Shown: positions 12,181-24,429, counted from the stretch's first letter. The stretch: 64,000 nucleotides of DNA from Physella acuta (GCF_028476545.1 NW_026732698.1:214501-278500); one strand, 5' to 3'. A program made the numbers and translations. Notes: generated from the letters alone by a model not told the origin.

Positions 12181-12940
12181 TCATTCCATCTTCACGCTCT
12201 TGTTCTTATATAAAAAACGCTCATTGATAATCAACAAAACTTCCAAATATCTGACGCCAAAAAAAAACTATAAAGATGGTTTAAGAGTGCAATTACATTA
12301 TTTCCGCTTTAGAAAACAAATAGAAAATAGAAAAAAAACTTGTTCTTTTGAATGAGGGTTGTAGATGGCCTAACTCATAACATTCGAGTGGGCAACATCA
12401 TCCCCATTAGCTTATCTATACATATTCTGATCAAACCATTTCATTGGGTATGTTAACACCCTATAAACTTTACCATTATATATGGTAAATTTATAAAAAA
12501 AAAGAAATTTAACTGTTCGTTTAATAAGTAATCTACAAATCTCCAAAAGTTGACATAGATGTTATAAATATTTCAAGGTTTGTATTATACCAGTATCCGA
12601 TAATGCCACAATTTTGGAATCTTCTTAAAATATGGGAGGGGATTTAGGTCTCTGATATTCTACTAAATACAATTATGATTTGCTAATGTCAACACTAAAC
12701 ATATACCGAACCCAAGTTAAACCTAAACACAAACCCAAACAGTAACCATAACCTTAAACCTGAGATTATAACACTACTAACACAGCTTACACGCCTATTT
12801 TTCGGAAGAGTCTATTGTCAGACATTGATAACATCACTACTCCAATATTTCTTACGACCTCACACGTATTTATGTGTTAGTTCACAACTTATGAGGAGGG
12901 GATGGGCTAATGTGATGAGGGAAATACCCCCCCCCCCCCC
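12181..12940. other. intergenic, nothing recognised
   Basis: Only a short run of telomere-like vocabulary (AACCCAAGTTAAACCTAAAC) near 12705-12770. Confidence 0.5.
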
Positions 12941-12946
12941 ACCACC

Positions 12947-13123
12947 ACAAGTGTTTTTTCCAGACTTTTTTCTCCGGGGGTGCACTTGAAATTTTCGGGA
13001 GGGGGGGGGGGGGGCGGACACAGACAAAAGTATATATTTTCTATATAAATTCCATTTCGTTCGGGGGGGGGGGGGCGGGGTGGTAGACTTGCAGAAGAGA
13101 TGCCTGGAGTGGAAGAAACTCTG
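12947..13123. mobile_element. G-rich hAT MITE, CAGTGTTTCTTCC family
   Basis: Reads AAGTGTTTTTTCCAGACTTTT, CACTTGAAATTTTCGG, AAGTATATATTTTCTATATA, TTCCATTTCGTTCGG and ends GAAGAGATGCCTGG..GAAGAAACTCTG. No clear target duplication. Confidence 0.75.
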
Positions 13124-13571
13124 CCCCCCCCCCCCCCCCCCCCCACAAAATATCCAATATTTCTTTTTTCATATTTTTCATATTTTAAAATGGAAGGGGA
13201 GGTAAACAGGCCTGTTGATGCGCAGTACCGGTCTGCTATCTCCTGCATGACGAAAACATCTGCAATAAAGATGTCTGTTGATTGGTGAGTGAAGCGTCCA
13301 CGTGACTAGAACGCTCTTGATTAAATCACGAGGTGGTATAGTACACAACGGTAAAAGAAACAGCAGGAGGGAGGCTGTTGGTAAATTTGGGAGGGGATGG
13401 TGTGGGGGGTCGGTTTCAAAATATGGGCCATAAAAATCTACGATACCTGCTTAACTAGGTACGGTGCAGATATCTATTTTTATTAAAAATTTAAAATTCA
13501 ATCCTTGTTTAAAATATGTTTTTTAAAGAGATACAGTTACTTGTATGACTGCGTTTAGCTATATGCTAGTA

Positions 13572-13750
13572 TATTTCATAAAAAACGTTTCGGGCGTTTC
13601 GATCTAGATAGACTATCTGATGACAGACTGACGAGGAAGTGAGTTAAATAAAAGCTTGTAAAAAAATTTCATAAAAAACGTTTCGGGCGGTTCGATCTAG
13701 GCAGACTGACGACTGACGTGGAAGTGAGTTAAATAAAAGCTTGCAAAAAG
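13572..13750. repeat. two-copy tandem repeat of about 95 bp
   Basis: ATTTCATAAAAAACGTTTCG, GTTTCGATCTAG, GAAGTGAGTTAAATAAAAGC occur twice in the same order. Confidence 0.8.
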
Positions 13751-13777
13751 TAATGGACCTTAAGATAATGCCCTGGG

Positions 13778-13840
13778 CAGAGGCGTAGCGAGGGGGTGTG
13801 AACCGCATCGTTGACACCATTTAGGTGGCGCCGTAGAGAT
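13778..13840 (+). mobile_element. truncated hAT MITE, CAGWGGCGTAGCGAGG family
   Basis: Only the left end (CAGAGGCGTAGCGAGG) and about 45 further bases (ACCGCATCGTTGACACCATT, TAGGTGG) remain; no right end. Confidence 0.65.
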
Positions 13841-14359
13841 GCCAGAAAGAAACTCTATTACCAATTATCTACTAAGTTTAATCACTGTTGGTATACTAAG
13901 GAGAACACTTCCTTAAGCTGCATGGAGATGGCAAATACAATAACACATTGTTTAATGAATGAAAAGTGTTTTTAGAAGTATCATTTTTATAGACATATTT
14001 TATTGACAAATATTTGTAGCTGGTATTCAACATGTTTAAACGCTGTTTGAAAAATGTACAGAAATATAATCAGTGAAAATCTAGCAATGTCCATCATCGA
14101 TAAGCATTGGAAGTATCATTTATACATACAAATGAAAAAAAAGTAATTGAGCCCTGATAACTTTTATGTTGACAAACTTCTTTGACGATCTGCTGTTTAG
14201 GTGAAATACCTATTGCAAGCTATTTATTATTATTAGAGAAAATAAAAATAGATATGAACAATAAAGTAAAAATATTTTAAAACATATTTCCCCTAACCGA
14301 AGTTTGATGAAACTTCTTTATAGAATTCATTGTTATGAAATAACATTCATTCTTCATTG

Positions 14360-14436
<77 letters not shown>
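14360..14436. repeat. (AT)n downstream of the zinc-finger gene
   Basis: About 38 AT units between unremarkable AT-rich sequence. Confidence 0.95.
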
Positions 14437-14439
<3 letters not shown>

Positions 14440-14725
14440 GAGGTAATCGTAAAGAATGTGCTGTGATGATTTATGACATCCATTCTTTCTTTGAAGTGTT
14501 TTTTCTCTTGTGTGAGTATTTAGGAATTGTTGCATAATTTAACAAAATTAATTTTTTACCTTGAATAAATTGCACTCTTAGTGACATCATAGTCATACAG
14601 GCTGATGTTTCAAATGTTTACAAGAAAAATCCTCACAATTTAAACTTAAACACTAAGTTAAAAAAAAAAACAGATTGTGTTTGCTTTTCTTTAGAAATTA
14701 AATGACCAACATCAAATGTTGGTGG

Positions 14726-14881
14726 CTAATTTCCTGTAAGAGACTTCTGATGGGTAGATGGAGAATATTTCCAAGAAAACAATTTATGACACACATCACA
14801 TTCAAATGGACTGCATGAATGAACCTTTTTTTTTAATGCTCCAAACATTTTTCTTTCCGAGAATAGTTTTTAAGACAAACA
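14726..14881 (-). pseudogene. decayed C-terminal fingers of the zinc-finger gene
   Basis: Beyond the stop, other frames read DVCLKNYSRKEKCLEH and then KVHSCSPFECDVCHKLFSWK plus YSPSTHQKS. So two further fingers once followed. A one-base loss in the first Cys codon of finger 13 (CATAAATGATGT where TGTGATGT is expected) creates the present TGA. A second shift lies in the A-rich run near 14830. Confidence 0.8.
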
Positions 14882-16444
14882 TCATTTATGTGGCCTAAGC
14901 CCAGAATGAGTCTTTTGATGTCGAGATAAATGGGACCTCTGAAAATACTTTTTAGGGCATAGACCACATTTATGAAGCTTTAGTCCAAGATGAATATTTA
15001 TATGTTTAGATAAGAAACACTTGTCAGTAAATTTTTTATGACATAAATCACATTGGTATGGTCTGTGTCCTAAATGTCTATTTTTATGTTTTTCTAAATT
15101 ATCTTTCCGGCTAAACCTTTTATGACACACATTACATTCATGTGGTTTAAGTTTAAGTCCAAAGTGACTATTTTTGTGTGTAGACAATCTAGATTTCTTC
15201 GTAAACCTTTTATGACACACATCACATTCATATGGTCTTATTTGTGCATGAATTTTTTTATGCTGAAATAAACGATGTTTAACATTGAAACGTTTCTGAC
15301 AAACATCACATTCATAAAGCTGGAGATTAGAATGTATATTTTTATGGTCAGATAAATGACACTTCCTAGCGAACTTTTTATGACACACATCACATTCGTG
15401 TCTTAAGTCTCCTGAATGAATCTTTATATGTATAAATAAAGAACTTTGCTGAGTAAACTTTTTATGACACACATCACATTTATGAAGCTTCAGTCCAAGA
15501 TGAATATTTATATGTTTCGATAAGACATCCTTTTTAGTAAATGTGTTATGACACAAATCACATTGGTATAGTTTGTGTCCTAAATGCTTATTACATTCAG
15601 GTGGTTTAATTCCAGCATGAATATTTTTATGCATAATTAAACTATACTTCGTAAGGAACTTTTTATGACACACATCACATTCATGTGGCTCAAGTCCATA
15701 GTGAATCTTTATGTGTGTAGACAAGCTAGTCTTCTGTCTATACCTTTTATGACACACATTACATTCATGTGGTTTAATTGGTAAATGAACATTTTTATGT
15801 AGAGACAGATCAAATTTTCTAATATAAGTTTTGTGACACACATCACATTCATATGGCCTAAGTCCAGAGTGAATGATTTTGTGTGCATTTAAACTAGATT
15901 TATTTGCAAACTTTTTATGACACACATCACATTCATTGCATCTGTCTTCAGAATTATCAATAACTTCTTTATGCAATTTCTTGAGTTCTTTTAAATCATG
16001 ATGAAGATCTGATTTTAAAACTGTAAAATTTTCAATAAAAGCATCAGAGTCTGGTAAATATTCAAGCTGTCTTTCAACATCTAAGCTATTTTCGTTTTCA
16101 CCCTTAAATGATGAAAATGTTAAGATATCCTTTTTCATAACATCACACTTTAAAAATTCTGTTGAAACATTTGGTTTCATATCTTTAGAATAAGAAAATG
16201 TTTCATCTGATTGTTGATCTTGTAAAGTTGAAAATGCAACTGTTTCATTTGACTTGTCTTCAAAAGGTGAAGATTGTGATGATATATTTTGTTTGATAAC
16301 ATTTGAAGTTGAAATCAATGTTAAATTAGGTTTCACATCTTCTAAAGTTGAAATTGCCAATGTTTCATCTAATTTTAAATCCATAAATTGTATTGCTTGG
16401 TCACTTGATTCCTGTTTAACCACAAGTGCACTTTCTAAAGACAT
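14882..16444 (-). CDS. C2H2 zinc-finger protein, 12 fingers
   Basis: Probable sequence-specific nucleic-acid-binding nuclear protein of 520 residues. Residues 1-168 form an acidic, Ser/Thr-rich region with weakly repeated phrases (LDETLAISTLEDVKPN; SDETFSYSKDMKPN) and no SCAN, KRAB or ZAD domain that I can recognise. From 169 on there are twelve C2H2 fingers of the type ECDVCHKKFxxKxxLxxHKxIH. Linkers are xGLxPxE rather than the usual TGEKP. Between fingers 4 and 5 the frame reads PPECNKHLGHKLYQC, a scar of an in-frame loss of most of one finger. Fingers 5-6 resemble 11-12, pointing to an internal duplication. Upstream of the ATG a TATATAG acceptor-like site suggests a 5' intron. Translation stops after HK within what should be finger 13. 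Gene identity beyond the family cannot be given. Confidence 0.9.
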   Translation of the reverse strand: MSLESALVVKQESSDQAIQFMDLKLDETLAISTLEDVKPNLTLISTSNVIKQNISSQSSPFEDKSNETVAFSTLQDQQSDETFSYSKDMKPNVSTEFLKCDVMKKDILTFSSFKGENENSLDVERQLEYLPDSDAFIENFTVLKSDLHHDLKELKKLHKEVIDNSEDRCNECDVCHKKFANKSSLNAHKIIHSGLRPYECDVCHKTYIRKFDLSLHKNVHLPIKPHECNVCHKRYRQKTSLSTHIKIHYGLEPHECDVCHKKFLTKYSLIMHKNIHAGIKPPECNKHLGHKLYQCDLCHNTFTKKDVLSKHINIHLGLKLHKCDVCHKKFTQQSSLFIHIKIHSGDLRHECDVCHKKFARKCHLSDHKNIHSNLQLYECDVCQKRFNVKHRLFQHKKIHAQIRPYECDVCHKRFTKKSRLSTHKNSHFGLKLKPHECNVCHKRFSRKDNLEKHKNRHLGHRPYQCDLCHKKFTDKCFLSKHINIHLGLKLHKCGLCPKKYFQRSHLSRHQKTHSGLRPHK

Positions 16445-16774
16445 AGCTGATTTCCCCAGTTTGTTCTATATAAATTTAAATGGATGGCTAAAAAAAGAGA
16501 AAATAAAAATAGATATAAACAGAAAAATAAAATTATTTTTAAAACATTTTTTCCTCTAAAATATCTACATTTTAATATATTTACAAGAATAATATTTAAA
16601 AAGTTTTCAACTTTCAGTAACTCTCTTCATAAGATGTGGAGAAGTCCATTACTTTAGGCCTAAATTTTTTTTAGTTTTAAACAAAAAAAAACTCTCTAGA
16701 AATTATTTAATACTTCACCATGAATAGTATTTTTTAAGTTTTCAACATTTTAGTAACTCTCTTCATAAAGTGTG

Positions 16775-17011
16775 TATGGGACGGAGTGGTCTAGCGGTAG
16801 AGAGCTGGACTACTAACCCGTTAGTCTCGAGTTCGAATCCGGGTTCAAGTCAGTAGACCGTCCCTGAGTCCACCCAACTCTGATGGGTACCTAACTCACG
16901 TTATGGAGAGTAAAGGCGGCTGGGCATAGTGTTGACCACACTATCTCTTCATATGCCGAGGTCACAGAAACAAGACCGTCAGGTTTGAAAGGGAAACTTT
17001 ACTTTTACTTA
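16775..17011 (+). mobile_element. tRNA-derived SINE
   Basis: Well preserved: GGGACGGAGTGGTCTAGCGG head, GAGTTCGAATCCGGG box B, body with CACCCAACTCTGATGGGTAC and TGGGCATAGTGTTGACCACA, tail ACTTTACTTTTACTT. Flanks CTTCATAAAGTGTG (16761-16774) and CTTCATAAGATGTG (17012-17025) are a probable imperfect target duplication. It lies just upstream of the zinc-finger gene, in opposite orientation. Confidence 0.88.
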
Positions 17012-17102
17012 CTTCATAAGATGTGGAGAGGTCAAATACTTAGACAAAAACAAAATTTAGTAATTTTCCTTCAACAAATGTTGACACTTTGTATGTTATA
17101 CT

Positions 17103-17512
17103 TCACGAGCCGACCCGCGGCATATCATATGCCGCTATTTAGTTGTTATTTTTCTACTTTTCAGTAATTCATAATTTGTGAATTATGATAATACCAACGC
17201 TGCAACTGAAAATATTTCTTTAAAACACTATAAGTAGCTCGTTAAGGACGATACTCCCCCACTCCTCCCCCTCCGTTAAAGTAAACTCCACTTAGTTACC
17301 CCCCCCCCCCCCTATGTTTAAAATCGTTTCAAACTAAAATATCTGCCCCTAATAGTCGTCACTAAACCCGGCTCTGCTTGTAAACATTTAAAATTTTTCA
17401 TTTAGCATGAACTACAGCTCACCAGACCATGTAGGGGTGGGGCGGTAGGGAGCGCGCTTACAGCTTGTTTTCTAGCGTCTCCCAGAAGAGAATTATATAT
17501 ATAGATAGTATA
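17103..17512 (+). repeat. unclassified dispersed repeat, ACGAGCCGACCCGCGGC family
   Basis: Starts ACGAGCCGACCCGCGGCATA; shares CGCTATTTAGTTGT, TCATAATTTGTGAATT, ACACTATAAGTAGCTCGTTA, GTTTAAAATCGTTTC and AGAAGAGAATTATATATATA with 41531 and 60433. All three are in the same orientation. No coding frame, no terminal repeats seen. Confidence 0.8.
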
Positions 17513-17603
17513 TACTCTAAAATAAATACCAAGTATGTAATGATTCAAGGGAAAAAATCCAATGTGTAACATTTATTATGTTTGAACGGAGTAGGTCTAA
17601 TAG

Positions 17604-18728
<1,125 letters not shown>

Positions 18729-18944
18729 CAGGGGTCTCCAAACTACAACCCGCGGGCCAGATGCGGCCCGCAAGGTCCTCTCATCCAGCCCGCTGAGATC
18801 TTTTTGTCCACGGAAAAAACGTTTGTTGGTGATAGCTGAGGAACTTTGCCCAGAAAAATCAAAGACATGCCTGGAAGAAACTGGCCCCCGAACTGAATTT
18901 GATAGTCAATGCGGCCCTCGGGCTGAAAACTTTGGAAACCCCTG
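18729..18944. mobile_element. short hAT element, CAGGGGTCTCCAAACT family
   Basis: Termini CAGGGGTCTCCAAACT and AAACTTTGGAAACCCCTG; target duplication CTATAGAG / ATATAGAG. 216 bp, in reverse orientation to the 9657 copy. Confidence 0.9.
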
Positions 18945-18952
18945 ATATAGAG

Positions 18953-19700
18953 AAAATGCTGAAAGTGCTTAAATTCCCTCACACCCTGTGGAGGAAACAT
19001 ACAGTGCTAATTTCCTCTCATAATAATAATATGTCATGATATGAGACCTAGGTAGAGTATAACTGTATATCTATTAATTAGGCCTAACTATTAAATTTAA
19101 TTAAATTCTATTTCTAGGTACTAGCACTAGGTAGTTAGATCTAGTACTAGATCGAGTAGCCAGAAGTAGTAGGTAGGTAGGCCTTATCTTTCTAAATACA
19201 AAATGTACACAAAAAAATAAACGTCTGAATGTGGCTTCATTGATTTGAAACTTTTTTTGATAGCATTAGATTAGATTAGTAGGCCTAATTAATTAGTAGT
19301 AGTAGGCCTATTACTACTATAGTATTAGTCAGTAGGTTTCTTTACAGTACTTTAGTACTTACTACATACTACCTTAGTAAGTTAGTACTTAATATTAGTT
19401 AGTAGACTAGAAAATTAAGTAGGCTAGGCCTGATAAATTAAATTTTCCGCTATCTTTTAAATAAAGCATTATAAAGCCTACAGATAACTAAATAATAGAT
19501 CACCATGAGGTAATCTATCGTTATAGGTACGAAAAATCGCCCGCGACTAGTAATGTGAAAAACAGGTGACTCCTTAAATATTAATAATTATTTCACATTT
19601 TGAGGAGGATTTATGTTTTGAAAAATACAAAAATGTTTTCTTGTTTCATTTATGTACCTGTTTTTAAACAATTGAATTAATTAAATCTTTTCAGTAATAA
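18953..19700. other. intergenic with short TAGTA/GGCCTA-rich simple sequence
   Basis: Loose repeats of TAGTAGTAGGCCTA and TTAGTACTTA at 19100-19430. No gene seen. Confidence 0.5.
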
Positions 19701-19706
19701 ATGAAG

Positions 19707-19778
19707 ATTTAAGACATGAATGTGATGTGTGTCATAAAAAGTTCGCTAGGAAGTGTCATTTATCTGACCATAAAAAGC
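19707..19778 (+). pseudogene. inverted single-finger copy from the zinc-finger gene
   Basis: Encodes DLRHECDVCHKKFARKCHLSDHK, identical in protein to finger 7 of the gene at 14882-16444 and almost identical in DNA over about 66 bases (one mismatch seen). It lies on the opposite strand. TTTTCAG stands about 14 bases upstream. After SDHKK the similarity ends. Confidence 0.8.
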
Positions 19779-19984
19779 GAAGTTTTCATCAGATGCAACC
19801 ATTACTCATTTACTATAGCAGCAACGGCTACAGGACATTACCCCCCCCCCCCTCTCAAGTTAGAATCCTAACTCTAACTAGAATTCTATACCTATATACT
19901 ACTTTAATCCAAACCTTAAGAAAAAGACCAAAACCTAAGCATCCACCTTAGCCTTTAACTTCACACAAAACCAAAACCAACGCT

Positions 19985-20405
19985 AGACACAACCCTAACC
20001 CTAGCTCTAATCCTAACCCTATCCGTGGGGGGGGGGGGGGGGTTATGGGGGTGGTAATTGACAGGGGGGTAATTACTCTGGTACTGGGGGAGGGGGGGGG
20101 GGGGGTAACTGACAGGGGGGAAATGTCCTATTGTTTATTTTTTGTTTAACTTAAAGTGGAAGATTCAGGGGAAGCCATTCTATTTTACACAACCCTAACC
20201 CTAGCTCTAACCCTAACTCTAACCCTAGCTCTAACCCTAACCCTATCCGGGGGGGGGTGGTAATTGACACAGGGGTAATTGACAGGGGGGTAATTACTCG
20301 GGTACTGGGGGGGGGGTTAACTGACAGGGGGGGAATGCCCTGTTCCCAGCAGCCACATTGTTTTATTTTGTTTAACTTATAGCGGAAGATTCAGGGGAAG
20401 GCAAC
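19985..20405. repeat. interstitial telomere-like repeats in a duplicated G-rich block
   Basis: ACAACCCTAACCCTAGCTCT and related CCCTAA-type runs at 19990-20025 and 20187-20247. Each is followed by a G-rich segment containing GGTAATTGACAGGGGGGTAA and by GGAAGATTCAGGGGAAG. The two blocks are a tandem duplication of about 200 bp. Confidence 0.8.
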
Positions 20406-20589
20406 TCTATTTTACAAATGGCTGCTGTTTATATAGGAAATCTTGCTCGCAAACACTGCTGTTTAAAGTTGATTTCTGGCCTAAATTGATATATTGAGCC
20501 ATTAATTTAGGTTTATTATTCATTTAGGCCTATCTATGATATTTCACACAAATAGGGGCCTATAGAATCTATCTCACAATATACTTCTA

Positions 20590-21030
20590 TTAAAGCCTTG
20601 ACAGTGAGGTAACTTTTTCGCACATTTCTAGCCGCTGGCGATTTTACGTACCCAAAACGATAGATTACCCTTTAAATTATTTAATCAATTTAATAGAAGT
20701 TTTAGTAGGGCTATATTTTTAATTTTTAGTATAGGCCCCTATTCATAATAATATTGTGAAATATTTGTGTCAAATATTATAGATAAATTATTTAATCAAT
20801 TTAATAGAAGTTTTAGTATATTTTTAATTTTTAGTATATTCATAATATTGTGAAATATTTGTGTCAAATATTATAGATAACTAAATAATAACGATAGATT
20901 ACCATTTAAAGTTTAAAGTATTTTAAATGAGTAGTGAGTAGTATTGACAGTCACAAATGTGGTAACTTTTTCGTACATTAGGCCTACTAGCGGCGGGCGA
21001 TTTTACGTACCCAAAACGATAGATTACCCA
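20590..21030. repeat. local duplications
   Basis: GATTTTACGTACCCAAAACG plus ATAGATTACC occurs at 20640 and 20999. An AT-rich block (TTATTTAATCAATTTAATAG, ATTGTGAAATATTTGTGTCA) is duplicated in tandem at about 20683-20785 and 20786-20880. A partial inverted relative (AAAAATCGCCCGCGACTAGT) is at 19533. Confidence 0.7.
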
Positions 21031-21439
21031 CCATTAATGATAAAAACCAGAAGTACTGTTCTAAAATTAACTTTTGAAAACGATATTTAATAATATTTAT
21101 TTATTTGATCTAAGATTCTAAATTATTATAGATATAGATAGATCTACATTATTTTAGAATCTAGATCTAACTGTTGATAGCAGTTGCAGCGGTCATGCAA
21201 TTATTTTTACGTACTTTTATCTAGAGCGGTGTCCCCTTGTTAGGTCTAGATCTACTGCAAAGCCATGTTTTAGTTTTGCCAGATTTTTTTTTCAGTAGGC
21301 CTATGCCGCAAAACGACTAGTATCTTCTTGGCCTACCCATTTCTTATTGAATGCTCAACACGCTAATATTAATTTTAAGTAATCATTTATTTAGTAAAGT
21401 AATATATAAGATAATTACTTAGTTTTTACAAAAATCTTT

Positions 21440-21562
21440 TTACACCTCCCTCAGACGGAAAAACATAGTTTTGCAATTTTGTCCGTATGTCTGTGTGTGT
21501 ATATGTGTGTCTGTGAACACGATAATTTGAGTACTGTTACAGCAAGGTTGATGAAATTTCAT
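21440..21562 (+). repeat. partial copy of the 40333 dispersed repeat
   Basis: Shares about 110 bases with 40395-40500, including the opening AAAAACATA.TTTTGCAA and the closing GATGAAATTTCAT. Confidence 0.7.
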
Positions 21563-21814
21563 TTATTATAATATAAGTACTACGCTAGCCGTCCCGGCCA
21601 GAAACTGCACTGGCCTCACCTGGGGTTGAATAACTAACACCTACCCTAGGTTTAACTAATAACTGTCCGGTCAGTGCAACCGTGGTAGACCCAGTTTGGT
21701 TAAACCCGGCTAACCTTAGTCTAAATAAGAAACTACTAAAAATAAAACAAAAACTTTAACAATTTATAGAATTTATTTTAAAACAAGTTAATAAAAAGTC
21801 TAGTGACAATTTAA

Positions 21815-22322
21815 GCGCAATTTCCTTATGTTATCCATAACAATTTTTAATTTTTAATTTTTTTGTAAATATCATCCTATAAATATAAACTCCTACACGA
21901 TGCTCAGTTCAAATCATCCTAGGCCTACACGATGCTCAGTTTAAATGTTCTTAATTAATTTTTTTTGTGACCGAACGAAAGGATATTTTTGAAAACTTTC
22001 TTCGGCAATATTGGTCTAAATTATGGCAGGAATCGATTGGTAAATGTTTCAAGTCGCTAAGTGGTCTGGTTGCCGAGATATGGAGCAAAAACTGCATTTG
22101 TTCGAGGTTTTTTGGCTTTTCCGGGAAATCCAGGAAGGAATTCCGGGAATTTTTTTGGCCCACAATCATCCTCGGAACTTGCTTAACATATTTGCTTTTG
22201 GAACTAGTCCTCGATATTGCTTCGTTGAGGAGGAGATACGACTTAAAGGCTGCGGACACACATCCATCCATCCAGAAATGACGAGTTATTAAACGCAATT
22301 TTTGCTAGTATGGAAATTGCGC
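21815..22322. mobile_element. possible DNA transposon with GCGCAATTTCC ends
   Basis: GCGCAATTTCC at 21815-21825 and its perfect reverse complement at 22312-22322, both next to TTTAA / TAAAA. The 508-bp interior includes a 104-residue open frame (21967-22281) with no recognised domain. Too little to assign a superfamily. Confidence 0.4.
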
Positions 22323-22867
22323 TAAAAAAAGGTGGAACCAAAATGTAAATGAAAAGATATATATTCTAGATCTAGATAAACTACACATACAAAACAAAAC
22401 TCAACAAAACAGAACTCAACGGAACAAAAAACCTAATTTTGGACTACCGTCCTAGAAAGAGGATAAATAGACAAAAATTATTTAAAATAAAAAAAAGGTT
22501 ATATACAAGGCATTAGGATGCCACCATAATGGAAATTGTACAAATTTAGCCTTTGAATTAAACAAAGTCTGACAGAATTAAATCCGCATGTAGTTCACAC
22601 AGAACAAACTCAAAAAAATTACCTGATGTATTACCAGGACACTGAGCACTAAACTACTAGCTCATAAGGCAGTTATCAGCCTTAACACAAGACTCACGAA
22701 AAAATCAAATTGTATACTATCTACAATGTCATGTGCACACAAACCAAACACTCTCCTGGGGATCAACAAAGATGAACACAGGAAGTGAAAGTCTAATTTA
22801 ATGGCATACAAATAGTATAAAACAGCTTATTAAACAAGTAGCATAACCCAACGACAGCCACACAGTC

Positions 22868-23211
22868 CAGGGGCGTAGCGAGGGGGGGGGGGGGGCGGGG
22901 GGTGCGGAACGCACCTGGTGACACCATTTAGGAGGGTGACACCAAGGCAAAAAATAGCAAAAAATATAGAGAAAAACTTGACGGGAGGGGGGGGGGGGGT
23001 GGGGTTGCAAATCGAAAGTTTGAGGGGGGGGGGTGCAAATCGAAAACTTGAGGGGGGTGCAAATCGAAAGTTTGAAAGTTTGAGGGGGGGGGGGGGGTGC
23101 AGCAAATCGAAAACTTGAAAGTTGTTTGTCCCCGGGAAGGATCGCTACGCCTCTGGGGGGTAACACCATCAAGTGCCGCACCGGGTGACACCCGTCCTCG
23201 CTACGCCACTG
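22868..23211. mobile_element. hAT MITE, CAGWGGCGTAGCGAGG family
   Basis: Termini CAGGGGCGTAGCGAGG and CCTCGCTACGCCACTG; perfect target duplication ACACAGTC (22860-22867, 23212-23219). 344 bp; longer than its relatives because it holds an extra CGAAAGTTTGA plus G-tract unit. A degenerate inner terminus, TCGCTACGCCTCTGG, is near 23141. Confidence 0.93.
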
Positions 23212-23229
23212 ACACAGTCACACACACGC

Positions 23230-24200
23230 GCGCGCGCACACGCACACACAAGTGAAGAAAATAATCTTTGGTCGTATGGATTTTCATTACTTAAAATCGA
23301 AAACAAGGTAAATGCTTGATTTTAGGAAAAGTTAAAAATACAGAGTAGAAGTTCCGCTTTAGAAAGTTTCTGACATTGTTGCCATGGAAACGTGTGCGGC
23401 GTATTATTCTGCGCTGGCGGGTTAAATTAAATTAAGTGTGTATCTATAAACATAATCTTCCAGACTAAATTAGTGAACTGGCAAGGTTTGTAGACAAGTG
23501 TTTACTGACCGAACGCCCTACTTTGTTGAATCTTCCTCGCCCACACCCTGACCTTAACGCTTTTTGTGGAAAATATTTTTTTTTCTTTAAATGTAAGTTG
23601 AAAATAAATTAAAGATATTTCATGATGCGACCAAAACAAGTTGGTTTTCTCTGTTTTCTTTTTAATTTTCAGTGCATTTAAAACTTTATTATTATTATAG
23701 GTTTCTTAAATCTGATTTATTTATTACTAAGTTTGGATTGTCTCGTAATGTGAAGCTACTTGTGTTATTTTTGTGTGTGTGTCCATTTTATCTCAACCGC
23801 ATTTTATTTCAACCGCATCTATTACCACAAGATCAAGCCAAAACACGAATTGATATAAAAGCTCGCATTGATACAGACTGTCAACACTATAAACTACATT
23901 TTGAACTGACACGATCGACTAATGTTATTCACAACAAAAGTAATACAAATACATAATTATCGAAAAGGAATAGATCTATTATTAACGAGTATAATTAGTT
24001 TTATATTAAAATATTTATCAGCATTTGAGAGTGCAATGTAAATTATCTCACGGTAACTTTATAGCATCCCAAGCAGATCGAATAATATTATTAATATGAA
24101 CATTGTTACACTTAAACCTTTCCGCTTGCTTAAAAAAAATTTAAGAATTATAAAACATCTTTTGTTGTATTTTATTGCCGAAATAAACTTATGGCATAGG
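23230..24200. other. intergenic, an unassigned 94-codon frame
   Basis: An open frame at 23672-23956 has a TTTTCAG acceptor-like site just before it, but no recognisable domain. Confidence 0.4.
23378..23391. promoter_or_regulatory. perfect-looking RFX X-box, no assigned gene
   Basis: GTTGCCATGGAAAC fits the X-box pattern (GTTGCC, AT, then a GGAAAC half site close to RGYAAC). No gene start is recognisable within 1 kb, so a regulatory role is speculative. GTTGTCATGGAAAC also occurs inside the transposon at 29139-30043. Confidence 0.3.
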
Positions 24201-24215
24201 CCTACTTGTCAATAC

Positions 24216-24419
24216 CAGTGTTTCTTCCACACTTTTTTCTCCGGGAGGGGGGGGGGGCACTTGAAGTTTTCGGGGGGCGGTAGACTTTCTTCGGGGGGGG
24301 GGGGGCGGACACTGTTAAAAGTATATATTTTCTATATAAATTATATAAATTTCATTTCGTTCGGGGGGGGGGGGGGGGGGGAGGCGGTAAAAAATTTTCG
24401 ATGCCAGGAAGAAACTCTG
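24216..24419. mobile_element. G-rich hAT MITE, CAGTGTTTCTTCC family
   Basis: Termini CAGTGTTTCTTCCACACTT and ATGCCAGGAAGAAACTCTG; perfect target duplication GTCAATAC (24208-24215, 24420-24427). 204 bp with G-tracts separated by CACTTGAAGTTTTC, CGGTAGACTTTCTTC and CGGACACTGTTAAAAGTATA. Confidence 0.92.
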
Positions 24420-24429
24420 GTCAATACTG

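Noticed and set aside
21967-22281. 104-codon open frame as a gene
   Set aside because: No recognisable domain; it lies inside a likely transposon bounded by GCGCAATTTCC ends.
23672-23956. 94-codon frame as an exon
   Set aside because: Only an acceptor-like TTTTCAG upstream; no similarity to a known family that I can recognise.
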